DNA of 64,000 bases from Arthrobacter sp. YN (GCF_002224285.1 NZ_CP022436.1:4030001-4094000), one strand, 5' to 3'; positions 25,195 through 34,500 are shown, numbered from the stretch's first letter. Made by a program: numbers and translations. The notes: generated from the sequence alone by a model not told the origin.

Positions 25195-26121
25195 TCAGCC
25201 TTTGAGACCTTGTGTTGAGACGCCTTCTACGATGTAGCGCTGGAAGACGAGGAAGAAGACCAGGACCGGGAGGAGTGCCAGGACGGACATCGCGATCATG
25301 GCTCCGTAGTCCGAGGACTGGGTTTGGTCAACGAAGAGCCGCAGCGCGAGTGGGAGCGGGTATTTTTCGGGGGTGTTCAGGTAGAGCAGCGGGCCCAGGA
25401 AGTCGTTCCAGCTCCAGATGAAGGAGAAGATCGAGGTGGAGATCAGGGCCGGCTTCATCAGCGGGAGCATGATGGAGCCGAAGATGCGGACGTGTCCGGC
25501 GCCGTCGATGCGGGCTGCCTCATCCAGTTCGGCCGGGAGACCACGCATGAACTGGACCATGAGGAAGACGAAGAACGCGTCGGCGGCGAGGAACTTGCCG
25601 ATCAGCAGCGGAACGTAGGTGTCCACCAGGCCAAGCTGCTGGAACACGATGTACTGCGGGATGATCACCACGTGGAAGGGCAGCAGCAAAGTGGCGATCA
25701 TCATGCCGAAGAACAGTCCACGGCCCGGGAAGTTGATCCGGGCGAAGGCGTAGGCGGAGATCGATGCCGAGAGCACGGTGCCCACCACGGCCCCAACGGC
25801 CAGGATCAGGGAGTTGGTGAAGAACGTCAGGGTGGAGACCCCGCCGATGCCTTCCATGGCCGTGACGAAGTTATCGAAGCTGAAGTTGGCCGACCACAAC
25901 GCGTTGTTCGCGCCGCCGATCTCGGAGTTCGGCTTGAAAGACGCGGAGATCATCCACAGGGCCGGGTAGAGGACCATCGCCACCAAGGCCAGGGCAACGA
26001 CGTGGAAAATGGTGCTCTTGATCCGCTTGACCGTGGTGGACTCGGACTTCGGGTTGTAGACCGGCGCCGGGGTGGCGGGCGTTGTTGGTTGGTTCTGGGT
26101 GGGAGTTGCCATGGTTGTCAC
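25195..26121 (-). CDS. Carbohydrate ABC transporter permease (MalG/AraQ type)
   Basis: This 308-residue protein has six membrane segments and the EAA loop ELDEAARIDGAGHVRIFGSIMLPLMKPAL. The C-terminus RYIVEGVSTQGLKG is typical of MalG-like subunits. The first 30 residues are proline- and threonine-rich. It overlaps its partner permease by four bases (ATGA), and the binding protein at 27119 is the first gene of the operon. By position opposite the GH42 gene, the ligand may be a galactose-containing oligosaccharide. Confidence 0.92.
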   Translation of the reverse strand: MTTMATPTQNQPTTPATPAPVYNPKSESTTVKRIKSTIFHVVALALVAMVLYPALWMISASFKPNSEIGGANNALWSANFSFDNFVTAMEGIGGVSTLTFFTNSLILAVGAVVGTVLSASISAYAFARINFPGRGLFFGMMIATLLLPFHVVIIPQYIVFQQLGLVDTYVPLLIGKFLAADAFFVFLMVQFMRGLPAELDEAARIDGAGHVRIFGSIMLPLMKPALISTSIFSFIWSWNDFLGPLLYLNTPEKYPLPLALRLFVDQTQSSDYGAMIAMSVLALLPVLVFFLVFQRYIVEGVSTQGLKG

Positions 26122-27068
26122 TTTGCATCACCGCTGTAGTGGACCCAGGACTTGGAGGTCTTGAAGAAGATCAGCGTGATGATGCCGACCACGATCACCA
26201 GGAGCCAGGCCATGGCCGAGGCGTAGCCCATCCGGAAATCGGAGAAACCGCGCAAGTACAGGTAGAGGGTGTAGAAGAGGGTTGAGCCTGCCGGGCCGCC
26301 TTCACCGTTGGAGATGATGTAGGCCGAGGCGAAGATCTGGAACGCGTGGATGGTTTCCATGAGCAGGTTGAAGAAAATCACCGGGGAAAGCATGGGCCAG
26401 GTGATGTTGATGAACTTCCGGACCGGGCCGGCGCCGTCCATCGATGCGGCCTCGTACAGGTCCGTGGGGATCTGCTTCAGGCCGGCCAGGAAGATCACCA
26501 TGGGGGCACCGAACTGCCAGACGGTCAGCAGTATCATCATGCCCATGGTCATGTTGGGGTTACCCACCCAGCCGCCAAGGTTGATTCCGAAGAAGGACAG
26601 CCCCTGGTCCACCGGGCCGGAATCGCCGAACATGGCCTTCCATACGATCGCGATGGATACCGAAGCACCGATCAGCGACGGCGCATAGAACGCGGACCGG
26701 TAGAAACCCTGGCCCTTGCGTTTGCTGTTGAGCAGCATCGCGATCGCCAACGCCGCCGCGAGCTTGAGCGGTGTTCCGAAGACCACATATTGCATGGTCA
26801 CGCCCACCGACTGCAGGAACCGTTCGTCCTGGAAGAGGGTGGCGTAGTTATCGAAACCGATCCACTTGGGGGCATCGAAGAGGTTGTAGTTGGTGAAGGA
26901 CAGGTACAGCGAGGAAATCATCGGACCCACGGTCAGGGCGATGAATCCCAGCAGCCAAGGCAACAGGAAGGTGTAACCAGCGCGGGTGTCCGCCCCACGT
27001 CGCCGCGATTTACGCGGCGGCGTGGGAGCGGAGGCGGCACGCCTGCTCAGGGTTGGGCTTTGCGTCAC
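26118..27068 (-). CDS. Carbohydrate ABC transporter permease (MalF/UgpA type)
   Basis: This 316-residue permease has a basic N-terminus (PPRKSRRRGADTRAGY), six membrane segments and the EAA loop LYEAASMDGAGPVRKFINITWPMLSPV. The sequence LLPWLLGFIALTVGPMISSLYLSFTNYNLFDAPKWIGFDNY is typical of UgpA-like subunits. It lies 50 bases after the binding-protein gene and is translationally coupled to the next permease. It is clearly related to the permease at 33297-34241, which shows that the importer sets arose by duplication. Confidence 0.92.
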   Translation of the reverse strand: MTQSPTLSRRAASAPTPPRKSRRRGADTRAGYTFLLPWLLGFIALTVGPMISSLYLSFTNYNLFDAPKWIGFDNYATLFQDERFLQSVGVTMQYVVFGTPLKLAAALAIAMLLNSKRKGQGFYRSAFYAPSLIGASVSIAIVWKAMFGDSGPVDQGLSFFGINLGGWVGNPNMTMGMMILLTVWQFGAPMVIFLAGLKQIPTDLYEAASMDGAGPVRKFINITWPMLSPVIFFNLLMETIHAFQIFASAYIISNGEGGPAGSTLFYTLYLYLRGFSDFRMGYASAMAWLLVIVVGIITLIFFKTSKSWVHYSGDAK

Positions 27069-27118
27069 GAGAATAGTCCGTCAGTTGTGAAGGCCGGGAT
27101 CAGACACAGAAGGTCTGC

Positions 27119-28405
27119 TTAGGCGTTCTGCTTGATAAGGTCTTCGGCTTCCTTGAACCACGCATCAGCTGCGCCGTCCACGGTCAACTTGCCGTAGTTC
27201 AGGTCCTGCGTGACCCGCTTGAACGTGGACTCCAGGGTGCCGAAACCAACAATGGGCGGCTCCGGAGCATCCTTGAGGTACTTCTCGATGGACTTCTCGT
27301 AGTCCACCACCAGCTTGTCCGTACCTTCGAACGTGGTGCCGTCGCGCTGGGTCTTCGACGCCGGAACACCGCGGGAGGTCTTGAAGATCTGGCCAACCTC
27401 GGGATCGTTGACCATGAAGTCGATGAAGCGGGCAGCAGCGTCCTTGTTCTTGGTCTTCGCACTGGCCACCATCAGCATGGAGGGCTTGAGGAACAGGCCC
27501 AGGTTGTCAGGGTCGTCCGACGGAACAGGAACGAGCTTGAGTTCCTTCGCGCCACTGTCCGCGAGGTAGCCGGCCATGAAGTTATCCCACGTGACTTCCG
27601 TGGCCGTGACGTTGGAGCCGAACGGGGACTTGGGCAGCAACTGGGTTGCCTTGTCCTCACCCACAATCGCCGCGGTGCCGCGCAGGTCAGCGGTCAGGTT
27701 CCACCACTTCTTCAGATCATCCTTGGAGAAGCCGAGCTTGCCGTCGTCGGTGAACGCCTCGATGTTGTTCTGGCGCAGCCAGATGTTGAAGTTCCACCAG
27801 ATCCCGGTGTAATCGGTGCCGCCAAACAGGGTGCCGTTGCCCTTGGCGCCAACCTCGGTCAGGAAGGCGTTGAACTCTTTGTAGTTCCAGGATCCATCCG
27901 GCTCGGCGATGCCCAGGGAAGAGAGCTTGGCGGGATCGTAGTAGACCGCGAAAGCGTTGGTGCTGGTGGGGATGCCATAGGTCTTGCCGCGGATCTGGCC
28001 CGAGGGAAGGAGGGACTTGTCGAACGCGTCCGTGTTGATCTTTACGGTGCCCAGGTCAAGGAGCTGGTTCCGCTGGCCGTAGTCACGCAGGTAGGACAGA
28101 TCCCACTGCATCACGTCCGGCAAGCCGCCGCCGGCAGCTTCGGTAGCGCGCTTCTGCCAGTACCCGGCGAAGTCGGAGAAGTTGCCGTTGACCTTGACAT
28201 CCGGGTTCTTCGACTCGAACAGGGCAATGGCCTTGCGGGTACGTTCTGCACGGTCATCGTTGCCCCACCACGTGTACGTGATGGTGACCGGGTTCTCCGC
28301 CGAACCAGTCTGGGCCGGCGATGAGGACTGGCCACAGGCGGCCAGGAACGCGGCAGATGCAGTGCCGAGAGCCACCGTACCCAGGAATTTCCTTCTATCG
28401 ATCAT
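27119..28405 (-). CDS. Extracellular sugar-binding lipoprotein with Tat-like signal
   Basis: The product is 428 residues from ATG 28405, which has AAGGAGG upstream. The N-terminus DRRKFLGTVALGTASAAFLAAC combines a twin-arginine motif with a lipobox, so it may leave through the Tat pathway. Family 1 binding-protein features include TYTWWGNDDRAERTRKAIALFESKNPDVKV. The frame stays open much further upstream, but that extension is antisense to GH42 and is not real. It heads the operon with two permeases and DUF624. A LacI-type site (28513-28530) and a TGAATCGATACA motif lie upstream. Confidence 0.92.
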   Translation of the reverse strand: MIDRRKFLGTVALGTASAAFLAACGQSSSPAQTGSAENPVTITYTWWGNDDRAERTRKAIALFESKNPDVKVNGNFSDFAGYWQKRATEAAGGGLPDVMQWDLSYLRDYGQRNQLLDLGTVKINTDAFDKSLLPSGQIRGKTYGIPTSTNAFAVYYDPAKLSSLGIAEPDGSWNYKEFNAFLTEVGAKGNGTLFGGTDYTGIWWNFNIWLRQNNIEAFTDDGKLGFSKDDLKKWWNLTADLRGTAAIVGEDKATQLLPKSPFGSNVTATEVTWDNFMAGYLADSGAKELKLVPVPSDDPDNLGLFLKPSMLMVASAKTKNKDAAARFIDFMVNDPEVGQIFKTSRGVPASKTQRDGTTFEGTDKLVVDYEKSIEKYLKDAPEPPIVGFGTLESTFKRVTQDLNYGKLTVDGAADAWFKEAEDLIKQNA

Positions 28406-28481
28406 GAGAGCCTCCTTGCTCAGTTGGTGCAAGCTTGTCGAGTTCTCTACAACGTGGCAGTGATCTCGCTTACACTCGTTC

Positions 28482-28493
28482 TGAATCGATACA
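28482..28493. promoter_or_regulatory. TGAATCGATACA motif
   Basis: An imperfect palindrome 77 bases upstream of the binding-protein start, and a near match to 16277-16288. Confidence 0.35.
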
Positions 28494-28512
28494 ATATCCC
28501 TAATTGTGAATC

Positions 28513-28530
28513 TGGGCAAGCGTTTTCCAA
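28513..28530. promoter_or_regulatory. LacI-type operator-like site 4
   Basis: CTGGGCAAGCGTTTTCCA lies between the divergent binding-protein operon and the GH42 gene and could control both. Confidence 0.5.
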
Positions 28531-28624
28531 AGAACCTGCTTCCCGATGATTTCATCGTTACGCTGCTTGCATACGCCCCGGCCACAGCAGAGACTAAGAC
28601 CGCCACCATGACGAAGGAGTCCCC

Positions 28625-30655
28625 TTGACCTCCCCCGAAAACACCAGCAGTCCATCTGTCTGGAACAGCATCGACGGCCTCGCCTACGGTGGCGACTACA
28701 ACCCTGAGCAGTGGCCCAAAGACATCCGGCTGGAAGACATCGAGCTGATGAAGGAAGCCGGCGTGAACTTCCTGAGCGTCGCCATCTTCTCCTGGGGCCT
28801 TCTGGAACCCACCGAAGGCAACTACGATTTCGGCTGGCTGGACGATGTCCTGGACAACCTCCATGGAGCCGGGATCAAGGTGGCCCTCGCCACGGCCACC
28901 GCTTCTCCCCCGGCCTGGCTTGCCCGCAAATACCCCGAGATCCTGCCCGTCACCGCGGAAGGAGTGCGGCTGGAACGTGGCTCCCGACGCCACTACACGC
29001 CGTCGTCGGCTGTCTACCGCAAGTACGCCACCGCCATGACGCGGGTTATCGCTGAGCGGTATAAGGACCACCCCGCCCTGGCGCTGTGGCACGTGGACAA
29101 CGAACTGGGCTGCCACGTTGGCGAGTTCCACGGCGAAGAAGACGCCGCCGCTTTCCGGGCATGGCTGGAACGCCGCTACGGCTCCATCGAGGCCCTGAAC
29201 GAGGCGTGGGGAACAGCATTCTGGTCCCAGCACTACGCTTCCTTCGAGGACATCATCCCGCCGGGGGCAGCACCCACCACGCTCAACCCGGGCCAGCAAC
29301 TGGACTTTGCCCGCTTCAACTCGTGGGTGTTCATGGACTACTACCGCGAACTGCTGGCCGTGATCCGCGAGGTCACCCCGGGCATCCCGGCCACCACCAA
29401 CTTCATGGTCTCCAGCGCCACCAAGGCCCTGGACTACTTTGACTGGTCCAAGGACATGGACGTGATTGCCAACGATCACTACCTGGTGGCCGCGGACCCG
29501 GAGCGTGAAATCGAGCTCGCGTTCAGCGCAGACCTCACCCGGGGCGTAGCAGGGGGCCAGCCGTGGATCCTGATGGAACACTCCACGTCGGCCGTCAACT
29601 GGCAGCCGCACAACCAGCCCAAGATGCCCGGCGAAATGCTCCGCAACTCACTCGCCCACGTGGCGCGCGGTGCCGATGCCGTGATGTTCTTCCAGTGGCG
29701 GCAGAGCAAGGCCGGCTCGGAGAAATTCCACTCGGCCATGGTTCCCCACGGTGGCCGCGACACCCAGGTGTGGCGCAACGTGGTGGACCTTGGCGAGGCA
29801 CTGGCCAAGATGGAACCCGTCAAGGGATCACGAGTGGAATCCCGGGTGGCGATCGTGTTCGATTACGAGGCCTGGTGGGCGTCGGAGCTGGACTCTCACC
29901 CCAACAAATCCCTGAAATACCTCGATACGATGCGGGCGTTCCACCGCTCCCTGTACCTCCGCGGAATCACTGCGGACTTCGTCCACCCCTCCGCAGACCT
30001 CGCAGGCTACGATCTCATCTTGGTCTGCACCTTGTACTCCGTCACGGACCAGGCCGCTGCCTCGATTTCCGCCGCTGCGGAACGTGGCGCCACGGTCCTG
30101 ATCAGCTACTTCAGCGGCATCGTCGATGAGCGCGACCACGTCCGTTTGGGCGGCTACCCCGGCGCTTTCCGTGACTTGCTGGGCATCCGCAGCGAGGAAT
30201 TCCACCCGCTGTTCCCCGGCACCACGGTCACGTTGAGCGATGGAACTGCTGGCTCTGTGTGGAGCGAGCACGTACACGTTGCCGGGTCCGCCGGCGCTTC
30301 GGCGGAGGTCCTGGCGACCTTCACCGACTACCCGCTCGACGGCGTCCCGGCACTGACGCGCCGATCCGTCGGAACCGGTTCGGCCTGGTACCTCGCCACG
30401 CTCCCGGATGCCGCCGGCATCGATGCCCTGACCGCTCGACTGGTGGACGAAGCGGGGGTGGCGGCCGTGGCTGAGGCGACTGCCGGCGTCGAACTTTCCC
30501 GCCGTCGCGCCGACGACGGCCGCAGCTTCCTGTTCGCCATCAACCACAGCCGGGAAGACGTCACGGTCAAGGCCGACGGCGCCGAACTGCTCAGCGGCCT
30601 GCGCTTCACCGGGGTCGTCCCCGCCGGAGCCGTGGCTGTCATCGCGGAAGACTGA
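28625..30655 (+). CDS. Beta-galactosidase (GH42)
   Basis: This 676-residue GH42 enzyme starts with TTG 28625, supported by AAGGAG at 28614-28619. GGDYNPEQWPKDIRLEDIELMKEAGVNFLSVAIFSWGLLEPTEG is the typical start of the barrel. WHVDNELGCHVGEFHGE holds the acid/base glutamate and ILMEHSTSAVNWQPHN the nucleophile glutamate. MFFQWRQSKAGSEKFHSAMVPHGG precedes the trimerisation domain. No signal peptide is seen, so it acts on imported galacto-oligosaccharides, perhaps galactan side chains of rhamnogalacturonan I. A strong bidirectional terminator follows. Confidence 0.95.
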   Translation: MTSPENTSSPSVWNSIDGLAYGGDYNPEQWPKDIRLEDIELMKEAGVNFLSVAIFSWGLLEPTEGNYDFGWLDDVLDNLHGAGIKVALATATASPPAWLARKYPEILPVTAEGVRLERGSRRHYTPSSAVYRKYATAMTRVIAERYKDHPALALWHVDNELGCHVGEFHGEEDAAAFRAWLERRYGSIEALNEAWGTAFWSQHYASFEDIIPPGAAPTTLNPGQQLDFARFNSWVFMDYYRELLAVIREVTPGIPATTNFMVSSATKALDYFDWSKDMDVIANDHYLVAADPEREIELAFSADLTRGVAGGQPWILMEHSTSAVNWQPHNQPKMPGEMLRNSLAHVARGADAVMFFQWRQSKAGSEKFHSAMVPHGGRDTQVWRNVVDLGEALAKMEPVKGSRVESRVAIVFDYEAWWASELDSHPNKSLKYLDTMRAFHRSLYLRGITADFVHPSADLAGYDLILVCTLYSVTDQAAASISAAAERGATVLISYFSGIVDERDHVRLGGYPGAFRDLLGIRSEEFHPLFPGTTVTLSDGTAGSVWSEHVHVAGSAGASAEVLATFTDYPLDGVPALTRRSVGTGSAWYLATLPDAAGIDALTARLVDEAGVAAVAEATAGVELSRRRADDGRSFLFAINHSREDVTVKADGAELLSGLRFTGVVPAGAVAVIAED

Positions 30656-30680
30656 CCCAAAAGTAGGTGACGCGCACGAA

Positions 30681-30731
30681 AAACCGCGCCCCGGGCGGAT
30701 CACGAATGATCCGTCCGGGGCGCGGTTGTTT
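30681..30731. terminator. Bidirectional terminator between GH42 and the convergent binding-protein gene
   Basis: A 21-bp stem with one mismatch (30682-30702 with 30707-30727) has a CGAA loop. It is flanked by A's on the left and TTGTTTT on the right, so it can work in both directions. Confidence 0.85.
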
Positions 30732-30742
30732 TCTGAGGAAAG

Positions 30743-32116
30743 CTAGCTGATGGCGGACTTCATTTCATCCACAGCCTTCTTGCCGGCCTCTTCAGTGGAG
30801 AGCCTGTTGAACAGGACCTCTGAGGTGTAGCGCTTGATGATTTCCTGGATGGCGCCTGCACCCTTCGGCGGTGCTGCCGGAGCGTCGCCAAGTTCTCCCT
30901 TGATCCCGTCGATGAAGCTGACAACCTTGACGTCGGCCTTGGCCAACTTGGGTGCGATGGCCTCACGAACCTCGGAGTTCGGGTACACGCCGCGGTCTGC
31001 CAGCAGGGCCTCGCCGGCCTTGACGTTGTTGGTCAGGAAGTCGATGAACTTGGCAGTCTCTTCCGGGTGCTTGGTACGCGATGATGCGGACCAGAACTGG
31101 GAAGCCTTGTACCAGAGCTTGGCGTCTTCAGCCTTGCCCGTCTTGGACGGGAAGCGCAGGATCTGGAGTTCGCCGCCGGCAGCCTTCTCGAGCGCCGGAA
31201 GCTGGTTGGACCACCAGAAAGCCAGGCCGTTCTTGCCGGTAGCCAGACCACTCTGGTCAAGCGGCGCGGCTTCGGCTTCGACAACCTCGGATGCCGACGG
31301 AACAGCCTTCTTCTCGCTGAGTTCCTTCAGGAAGCCCCACCATTCGGCGATGTCCGAAGGCTCAAAGCCCAGCTTGCCGTCCTCCGTGTAGAGGGACTTG
31401 CCGTTCTGGCGGAGCCACACTCCGAGGGATGCTTCATCCGTCCCGTAAGCCGCAGCGCCGTAGGTGCCCTTGGGCGACTTGGCGGTGACCTCGGCGGCAA
31501 CGCGCTCGAAGTCTTCCCAGGTCCAGGTCTTGTCATCCGGGATGGCAACGCCTGCCGCCTGGAAGACTGCCGGGTTGGCCAGGATAGTTGCGGCGTTGAT
31601 GCCTGCAGCGATGCCGGTCAGGCCTTTCTCGCCCTTCCCGGCTTCCAGCGCGGCTTCGTCGAGCTTGGAGGTATCGATCTGGTACTTGGAGAGGTCCAGC
31701 AAGGCGCCGCGGGTGGAGTACTCGGTGATGTACTTCTCGTCCATCTGGATGATGTCGGGAGCATCGTTGGCTGCCACCTGGGTGGCCAGCTTGTCCCAGT
31801 AGCCGCTCCAGTCGCCGTACTCGGGCTTGATCTTGATGTTGGGATTCTCTGCTTCGAACGCAGCGATGGCCGCCTGGGTGACCTGGGCCCGCTTGTCGCC
31901 GCCCCACCAAGCGAAGCGCAGCTCCACCTTGCCGTCGGCGCTCTTGGCGTCCGATCCTCCGCCGCCGCCGCAAGCGGTGAGGGCGAGGACGGCCGCTGCG
32001 GTGGCAGCGACCAACGCCGAGGCGCGAAGTTTGCGCTTGCTGCGCTGGGCTTTGGGGGCCCGGGCTGTTGACCCTGCTACGGGGGCGACTGCCTCACCTT
32101 TGGGATGTACCGGCAC
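30743..32116 (-). CDS. Extracellular sugar-binding lipoprotein
   Basis: This 457-residue protein starts with GTG 32116 (GGAGA upstream). It has an unusually long basic N-region before the signal helix (QRSKRKLRASALVAATAAAVLALTAC), then a poly-glycine stretch. It is a close paralogue of the orphan protein at 21683-22972. It lies downstream of the permease pair at 32366-34241 but is separated by two hairpins and has its own operator (32153-32170), so it is transcribed separately. Together they form the third importer set. Confidence 0.92.
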   Translation of the reverse strand: MPVHPKGEAVAPVAGSTARAPKAQRSKRKLRASALVAATAAAVLALTACGGGGGSDAKSADGKVELRFAWWGGDKRAQVTQAAIAAFEAENPNIKIKPEYGDWSGYWDKLATQVAANDAPDIIQMDEKYITEYSTRGALLDLSKYQIDTSKLDEAALEAGKGEKGLTGIAAGINAATILANPAVFQAAGVAIPDDKTWTWEDFERVAAEVTAKSPKGTYGAAAYGTDEASLGVWLRQNGKSLYTEDGKLGFEPSDIAEWWGFLKELSEKKAVPSASEVVEAEAAPLDQSGLATGKNGLAFWWSNQLPALEKAAGGELQILRFPSKTGKAEDAKLWYKASQFWSASSRTKHPEETAKFIDFLTNNVKAGEALLADRGVYPNSEVREAIAPKLAKADVKVVSFIDGIKGELGDAPAAPPKGAGAIQEIIKRYTSEVLFNRLSTEEAGKKAVDEMKSAIS

Positions 32117-32152
32117 TGTTGTCTCCGATCTTCATTGATCCTGATGCGATTG

Positions 32153-32170
32153 GGAAAGCGTTTTCTTACT
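32153..32170. promoter_or_regulatory. LacI-type operator site 5
   Basis: TGGGAAAGCGTTTTCTTA, 37 bases upstream of the binding-protein start. Confidence 0.6.
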
Positions 32171-32194
32171 GAGCATTATGATACAAGTCACAAT

Positions 32195-32211
32195 CTTGTA
32201 TTACAAGATGC
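32195..32211. promoter_or_regulatory. Perfect 17-bp palindrome ATCTTGTATTACAAGAT
   Basis: Two 8-bp arms flank a single T. Outer ACAAGT (32185-32190) and AACTTGT also lie close by. The shape resembles a GntR-family operator. It stands in the AT-rich promoter region of the binding-protein gene. Confidence 0.5.
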
Positions 32212-32271
32212 AAACTTGTCTTAGTTGTTGGAAGGCGCGACGCCGGTACCCCGCGTCGTCGGTGCGCATGA

Positions 32272-32348
32272 CGACGGCGGTTCGCGCCGCCGTCGCACGT
32301 GACCCTGGGCGCGACTCACCACAAGGGGGCGGCAACCGCCGCCCCCTT
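32272..32348 (-). terminator. Double hairpin terminator of the permease operon
   Basis: AAGGGGGCGGC (32323-32333) and GCCGCCCCCTT (32338-32348) form a perfect 11-bp stem with a 4-base loop. A second stem CGACGGCGG/CCGCCGTCG spans 32272-32295. Confidence 0.7.
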
Positions 32349-32365
32349 CCGGCGATGCTGCCGGC

Positions 32366-33304
32366 CTATTTGATGCCGGTGGTGGCGATGCCCTTGATGA
32401 GGAACCGCTGGCCGAACAGGAAGACGAGGAACACGGGGAGCAGGGACACGATGGACATCGCGAAGAGCGATCCCCAGCTGGTGGCCGACTGCGAGTCAAC
32501 GAAGGCCCGGAGCGCCACGGGGACGGTAAACATGTCCGGGTCCGTCAGGTAAATGAGGGCTCCGAAGAAGTCGTTCCACGTCCAGATGAACGTGAAGATG
32601 GTGGTGGTGGCCAGGGCCGGGACCATCAGGGGCAGGATCACACGCAGGAAGATCCTGGGGTGGCCGGCGCCGTCGATGCGTGCTGCTTCATCGAGGTCCT
32701 TCGGAATACCGCGGATGAACTGGACCATAAGGAACACGAAGAACGCGTCAGTGGCCAGCAGCTTGGGTACGATCAGCGGCCAAAAGGTGTTCACCCAGCC
32801 AATCTGCGAGAACAGGATGTACTGGGGCACAATCACCACGTGGAACGGGAGCATGATGGTCAGCAGCATGATGCCGAAGAAGATCTTCTTGCCGCTGAAC
32901 TGCAGCCGGGCGAAAGCGTAGGCCGCCATGGAGCAGGAGATCAGGTTGCCCAGGATGGAGCCCAGGACCACGATTGCCGAGTTGACCATGTAATGCCCGA
33001 ACGGGTGCGTCAGCGCGGACCAACCATCGGTGTAGTTGCTCATTTCCAGGTTCTCCAGCCACAGGCCCGGTTCGCGGAAGATGAGGTCGTTGGGCCGCAG
33101 GGAGGAAACCACCATCCACAGCAGCGGGTAAATCATCACACCGCCCACGATGATCAGGATGGCGTGCTTGATCAGGCCTTTGATGCGGGCACTGCGGCTG
33201 AAGGCGAGGCTGCCACGGGATTCGCGGCGGCGCGGGCTCTTTCCGGGCTTGCCGGCTTTGGCGTCGTTGGAAGAAGCTGCCGGGAGGGTCTGGAGTTTAG
33301 TCAT
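32366..33304 (-). CDS. Carbohydrate ABC transporter permease (MalG/AraQ type)
   Basis: The product is 312 residues from ATG 33304, which overlaps the end of the partner permease gene. It has six membrane segments and the EAA loop DLDEAARIDGAGHPRIFLRVILPLMVPAL. The C-terminus RFLIKGIATTGIK is typical. It is similar to the permease at 25195-26121 (for example MLPFHVVIVPQYILFSQIGWVNTFWPLI). It is the last gene of this two-gene permease operon and is followed by two terminator hairpins. Confidence 0.92.
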   Translation of the reverse strand: MTKLQTLPAASSNDAKAGKPGKSPRRRESRGSLAFSRSARIKGLIKHAILIIVGGVMIYPLLWMVVSSLRPNDLIFREPGLWLENLEMSNYTDGWSALTHPFGHYMVNSAIVVLGSILGNLISCSMAAYAFARLQFSGKKIFFGIMLLTIMLPFHVVIVPQYILFSQIGWVNTFWPLIVPKLLATDAFFVFLMVQFIRGIPKDLDEAARIDGAGHPRIFLRVILPLMVPALATTTIFTFIWTWNDFFGALIYLTDPDMFTVPVALRAFVDSQSATSWGSLFAMSIVSLLPVFLVFLFGQRFLIKGIATTGIK

Positions 33305-34241
33305 CGTAGAACACCCAATACTTTGAAGCGATGAAGTTGATGGCAGTGAAGACACCGATGATGACCAGCAGGAACCAGGCCATCGCTGAGGCGTAACCCA
33401 TATCGAACTGGCCGAAGCCCTTTTGGTACAGGTACAGCGTGAAGAACATGGTGGAGTCGGACGGGCCGCCGTTGCCGCCGGAGACGATGAACGCCTGGGT
33501 GAACGACTGGAACGAACCGATGATCTGCAGCACCAGGTTGAAGAAGATGATGGGGCTCAGCATCGGCAGGGTGATCCGCCAGAACTTCTGCAACGTGGTG
33601 GCACCATCAACTTCGGCTGCCTCGTAGTACATCACAGGGATCTGGCGCAGGCCGGCCAGGAAGATAATCATGGGGCTGCCGAAGGTCCAGACGTGCAGCA
33701 GGATGATGGAGCCAAGCGCGGTGTTGGGGTCGGAGATCCAACCGGGACCTTGGATGCCCACCATCGCCAGGACCTGGTTGACCAGGCCCGTGGTGCCGAA
33801 GATCTGCTTCCACAGGATGGCAACGGCAACGGAGCCGCCCAGCAGGGAGGGCAAGTAGAAGATGGACCGGTAGAACGGGAGACCGCGGAGACCCTTGTCC
33901 AGGACCAGTGCGATGATCAGCGCCACCGCCAACTGCAGCGGAACACCCACCAGCACGTACGTAAAGGTCACACCCAGCGAGTTGTGAAGCCTGGCATCGC
34001 CGAACATTCGGACGAAGTTATCCAGGCCCACCCATTCAGGCGGCTGGAGAAGGTTGTAGTCCGTGAACGACAAGTACAACGACATCAACATGGGGCCAAC
34101 AGTGATGGCCACCAAACCCACCAACCACGGCGAAAGGAAGATGTACGCGGCCTTGTTGTCGCGGCCGTTGGCCTTCTTCTCTTCCTTGGTCATGGGGCCC
34201 TTGCGGCGGGTCATCGTTGAGAGTTCGCCTATGGCGCTCAT
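33297..34241 (-). CDS. Carbohydrate ABC transporter permease (MalF/UgpA type)
   Basis: The product is 314 residues from ATG 34241, with a GGGGGGAAAG ribosome site upstream. LSPWLVGLVAITVGPMLMSLYLSFTDYNLLQPPEWVGLDNFVRMFGD is typical of UgpA-like subunits, and the EAA loop is YYEAAEVDGATTLQKFWRITLPMLSPI. It closely resembles the permease at 26118-27068. Two operator-like sites in the 369-bp region upstream suggest control together with the divergent esterase operon. Confidence 0.92.
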   Translation of the reverse strand: MSAIGELSTMTRRKGPMTKEEKKANGRDNKAAYIFLSPWLVGLVAITVGPMLMSLYLSFTDYNLLQPPEWVGLDNFVRMFGDARLHNSLGVTFTYVLVGVPLQLAVALIIALVLDKGLRGLPFYRSIFYLPSLLGGSVAVAILWKQIFGTTGLVNQVLAMVGIQGPGWISDPNTALGSIILLHVWTFGSPMIIFLAGLRQIPVMYYEAAEVDGATTLQKFWRITLPMLSPIIFFNLVLQIIGSFQSFTQAFIVSGGNGGPSDSTMFFTLYLYQKGFGQFDMGYASAMAWFLLVIIGVFTAINFIASKYWVFYDD

Positions 34242-34437
34242 CGCTTTCCCCCCGCCGGCCCGCGAACGCCTTGCGGCGTCCCCGTGTGCAGTACAGCGGC
34301 CATGTGGTCTCCTTTGGTCATCGTGGCCATCCACGGACTTCGAGTCTGGTTGGTGCTTGCCTTCCGGGACGCCGACGTTGCGGCCCTTCCCCTTGAAGGA
34401 CCGGGATGTGACTCCCGGGCTTCAGCGGCTCCGTACC

Positions 34438-34455
34438 AAAGTAAACGTTTTCTTG
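34438..34455. promoter_or_regulatory. LacI-type operator-like site 6
   Basis: AAAGTAAACGTTTTCTTG, 45 bp (centre to centre) from site 7. The spacing would allow two dimers on the same DNA face region. Confidence 0.5.
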
Positions 34456-34482
34456 ACCCATGTACAGCCTTTTGCTAATTTT

Positions 34483-34500
34483 TGAGAAAGCGTTTTCTGA
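34483..34500. promoter_or_regulatory. LacI-type operator site 7
   Basis: TGAGAAAGCGTTTTCTGA differs by one base from the best site next to the lacI gene. Confidence 0.65.

Noticed and set aside
28406..29611. Upstream extension of the binding-protein frame (27119-29611, 830 residues)
   Set aside because: It runs antisense through GH42 and the shared promoter; a lipoprotein signal with a strong ribosome site starts at 28405.
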